This document shows positions 62,012 to 64,000 of a stretch of 64,000 nt of DNA, one piece after another. The notes below the pieces were generated by a model. That model was not told where the DNA came from, ran no database searches, and saw only the letters and a program-made list of their open reading frames with translations. The first letter of the stretch is position 1; each line of letters opens with the position of its first letter. This DNA is from Caballeronia hypogeia (GTDB lineage: Bacteria; Pseudomonadota; Gammaproteobacteria; Burkholderiales; Burkholderiaceae): the NCBI RefSeq assembly GCF_001544875.2, contig NZ_FCOA02000015.1, forward strand, positions 62,001-126,000, in the 5' to 3' direction. A program made the translations under genes and the position numbers.

Positions 62012-63291
62012 GCTTGCTCCATCATTGCGCGCCATTGCTTGTAGGCTTCGCGCATGCCGGTTTCATCCGTCGCGTGCGCGGTCTTTTCTCCGTTCGGTGC
62101 CGTCGTTTCGCGATTCAGGCCGCGATTCACGAGAATCGGAACGTCCGGACCGGCATGCGAGCCGCGTTGCACGCGCTCCCATGCTTCGGCGTCGTCGGGG
62201 CTGCCGAAGCCGAACGGGCCCTGGAAATGCTCGTGAATGCGCAGGCGCACGCGGTTCGCTTCCTCGGGACCGCCGTCCATCGCCAGCGCGACGTGGCGAA
62301 TTTCGGTTTCCTCAGCGGAAATGGGCCGCAGCACGCGGAAGAACGCCATCGAAAGCGCGAGGTTCGGAAAGAGATTCAGGTTGAAGCCCACGCCCATCAG
62401 CGAGCGCACGATGCGGCGCACTTCCTCAGGCGTGTGTTTTTCGGCGAGTTGCGCGGCCAGTTCGTCGAAGCGTTCCGGCAGCGGCGAGCCGTCGTCCTGG
62501 TCGAGATCGACGATTTCCGGCACGAGCACCGCGAGACTATGGCCGTTGCCGAGCGAGCGGCAGAAAGCCTTGTCGCTGGTCATGAAGCTCGTGATGACCG
62601 CGGCGGTCTCATCATCGATCGACTTCATCCACGACTTGTGCACGACGGGAAAGTGATAAAGATCGGTCGTGTTCTCGAGCTGAATCTTCCAGTTGCCCTT
62701 GAACTTGAACTTGTGCTCGCCATTGGCCTTGATCGGATAGCCCGCGCCCTGTTTCATGAACAGATCGATCCACGGCTTCGCGCCGCCGAGAAAATCTTCG
62801 AGCGGCTCGATGCCTTCGTTGAAGCTCGCGAAGATCAAACCCTGATAAATCCCGACGCGCAGCTTCTTGAGCGGCAGATCGCCTTTCTCGCACACGCCTT
62901 CGTAGCCGTCGCCATAAGGCAGCGCGCGCAGCGTGCCGTCAAGCGCATAGGACCAGCTGTGATACGGGCACGTGAAGCCCTTCGCATTGCCCTTGTGCTC
63001 TTCGCATACGGTCGCGCCACGGTGACGGCAGCGGTTCTGCAGCACATGCACGGCGCCCGTCTTGTCGCGCACCACGATCACCGGCTGGCGGCCGATGGTC
63101 GTCGTGACGAAATCGCCGGGCTTCGGCAGTTCGCTTTCATGCGCGACCCAGATCCACGTCTTGTAGAAGATGCGGTCGAGTTCGGCTTCGAAGAGCTCGG
63201 GATCGTAGTACAGGGAAGGCGCGACGCGATCGCCCTGTGCCCGCTTCGCGAGGGCGCTCGTGTCGATGGTTTGATAGGTCGGCGTGCTCAT
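62008..63291 (-). CDS. iacC: Rieske dioxygenase large subunit, IacC-like
   Basis: A 427-residue oxygenase alpha subunit. The Rieske cluster ligands are C88/H90 (CRHRG) and C108/H111 (CPYHSW). The mononuclear iron site has H213 and H218 with bridging D210 (NTTDLYHFPVVH). It is the first gene of the minus-strand series and is divergent from a lysR gene. In iac pathways this oxygenase acts late, toward catechol. The ferredoxin/reductase (IacF type) needed to feed it electrons is not in the window. Confidence 0.88.
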   Translation of the reverse strand: MSTPTYQTIDTSALAKRAQGDRVAPSLYYDPELFEAELDRIFYKTWIWVAHESELPKPGDFVTTTIGRQPVIVVRDKTGAVHVLQNRCRHRGATVCEEHKGNAKGFTCPYHSWSYALDGTLRALPYGDGYEGVCEKGDLPLKKLRVGIYQGLIFASFNEGIEPLEDFLGGAKPWIDLFMKQGAGYPIKANGEHKFKFKGNWKIQLENTTDLYHFPVVHKSWMKSIDDETAAVITSFMTSDKAFCRSLGNGHSLAVLVPEIVDLDQDDGSPLPERFDELAAQLAEKHTPEEVRRIVRSLMGVGFNLNLFPNLALSMAFFRVLRPISAEETEIRHVALAMDGGPEEANRVRLRIHEHFQGPFGFGSPDDAEAWERVQRGSHAGPDVPILVNRGLNRETTAPNGEKTAHATDETGMREAYKQWRAMMEQA

Positions 63292-63446
63292 CGTGTTCGT
63301 GGGAAAGTTGAGTGATTAACACGAGGATGGCGGCACGACATCAGCGCATCCTCTCGTTGACATCAGTCTCGCTTTCAGAAGATCATGCGTCAAATCGATT
63401 AAAAAAAGGTGGCCGGATAAGTCTGGCCGATATTACCCACGACGCC

Positions 63447-64000
63447 ATGACTTCCATCGACCACATCGATCTCAATCTTCTGCGTGTGTTTCAGGCCATC
63501 GTGGAAGAGGGCAGCCTCACGCGCGCGGGCGAACGGCTCGCGCTTTCGCAACCCGCCGTGAGCTATTCGCTCGGGCGCTTGCGCACTCTGTTCGACGACA
63601 CCTTGTTCATCCGCACGAAGGCGGGCATGCAGCCGACGCCCGTCGCGCTCGAGCTTGCGGAGATAGTGGGACGCGCGCTCGACACGGTGCGCCAGGCGTT
63701 ACGCTATGCGGAACGATTCGACCCGGCCACGAGCACGCGCACGTTCCGTCTCTCGCTCTCCGATGCGGGCGAAATGGCGTACTTGCCGGCGCTTTGCGCG
63801 GCACTGCAAGGGGCGGCGCCGCGCGTGAAGCTGCGCATCGAGCCGCATCCGGTGGAGGAGATCGAAGAAGCATTGCGTTCGAGCCGACTGGACTTCGCCG
63901 TCGGCAACTTGCCCACGCTCCTGCCGCGCACGCGTCATAGCCTGCTGTTCGAGGAATCGTATGTGTGCATGACGCGCAAGCGCAAGGATCTGCCGGCAGG
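63447..64000 (+). CDS. LysR-family regulator, 5' part (runs off the window)
   Basis: The first 184 codons of a LysR protein: NLLRVFQAIVEEGSLTRAGE, LALSQPAVSYSLGRLRTLFDD and the start of an effector domain (FRLSLSDAGEMAYLPAL). The ATG is at 63447; the gene is open to the window edge. It is divergent, by 155 bases, from the dioxygenase gene, so it is the likely activator of the iac-type operon. In the gap TGGCCGGATA (63410-63419) and TGGCCGATAT (63424-63433) form a 14-base-period repeat that may be part of its site. Confidence 0.87.
   Translation, partial: MTSIDHIDLNLLRVFQAIVEEGSLTRAGERLALSQPAVSYSLGRLRTLFDDTLFIRTKAGMQPTPVALELAEIVGRALDTVRQALRYAERFDPATSTRTFRLSLSDAGEMAYLPALCAALQGAAPRVKLRIEPHPVEEIEEALRSSRLDFAVGNLPTLLPRTRHSLLFEESYVCMTRKRKDLPA

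Noticed and set aside
1..64000. tRNA, rRNA, insertion sequences, integrases or toxin-antitoxin genes
   Set aside because: None was recognised by eye on either strand; tRNA genes in particular could be missed without a dedicated search.

Overview
The window reads as accessory, catabolism-rich DNA from a betaproteobacterium of the Burkholderiaceae, most likely Paraburkholderia or Caballeronia. The evidence is the high GC content, the Burkholderia-type LeuA and porin sequences, the many LysR/IclR/TetR-controlled catabolic operons, and the metabolite:H+ symporters. This is inference from protein character; no rRNA, tRNA or single-copy housekeeping marker is present. No insertion sequence, phage gene or CRISPR array was seen. 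Most genes sit in tight operons, often with 4-base stop/start overlaps.

Region 1 (1-3226): a minus-strand operon (class III CoA-transferase, CitE-like lyase, start of an amidohydrolase) divergent from a LysR gene. Region 2 (3340-5951): a LeuA homologue lacking the leucine-feedback domain, then a branched-chain aminotransferase behind a two-hairpin leader. Region 3 (6074-8769): a less GC-rich glycosyltransferase/polytopic membrane protein pair. Region 4 (8889-21214): two related modules. Each pairs a class III CoA-transferase with a solute-binding-protein-like protein that has no signal peptide. The first also carries a MaoC hydratase, a complete CUT2 sugar-type ABC transporter, an IclR regulator and a Gfo/Idh oxidoreductase; the second carries an MFS transporter. 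Region 5 (21325-28475): LysR, a fourth CoA-transferase, an atypical crotonase, a symporter, a semialdehyde dehydrogenase and an AraC regulator.

Region 6 (28522-34551): a PAP2-type phosphatase, a GGDEF protein, a deletion scar holding the remains of a lysR gene and an HMG-CoA lyase gene, and an orphan two-partner-secretion exoprotein. Region 7 (34763-47126): an IclR-controlled cluster with three near-identical palindromic operators. It encodes two SDRs, a tandem-PPC-domain protein, a BisC-like molybdoenzyme, a TRAP transporter, a split transketolase and an O-acetylhomoserine sulfhydrylase-like enzyme. I cannot match this set to a pathway I know. It is followed by a second scar (lysR and MFS remnants, 47343-48556).

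Region 8 (48667-64000): an indole-3-acetic-acid (iac-type) catabolic region. On the minus strand, genes resembling iacC, iacD, iacA, iacB, iacI, iacH, iacE and iacG follow one another with a fused double tautomerase inserted. Next to them a TetR regulator, a porin, a Tat-exported flavin amine oxidase with its cytochrome c, an aldehyde dehydrogenase and a symporter form a side module. Three copies of an AGGTCA-type palindrome mark the TetR, amine oxidase and porin promoters. The simplest reading is uptake of an aromatic amine such as tryptamine, oxidation to the aldehyde and acid, and ring degradation by the iac enzymes. The substrate assignment is inference.
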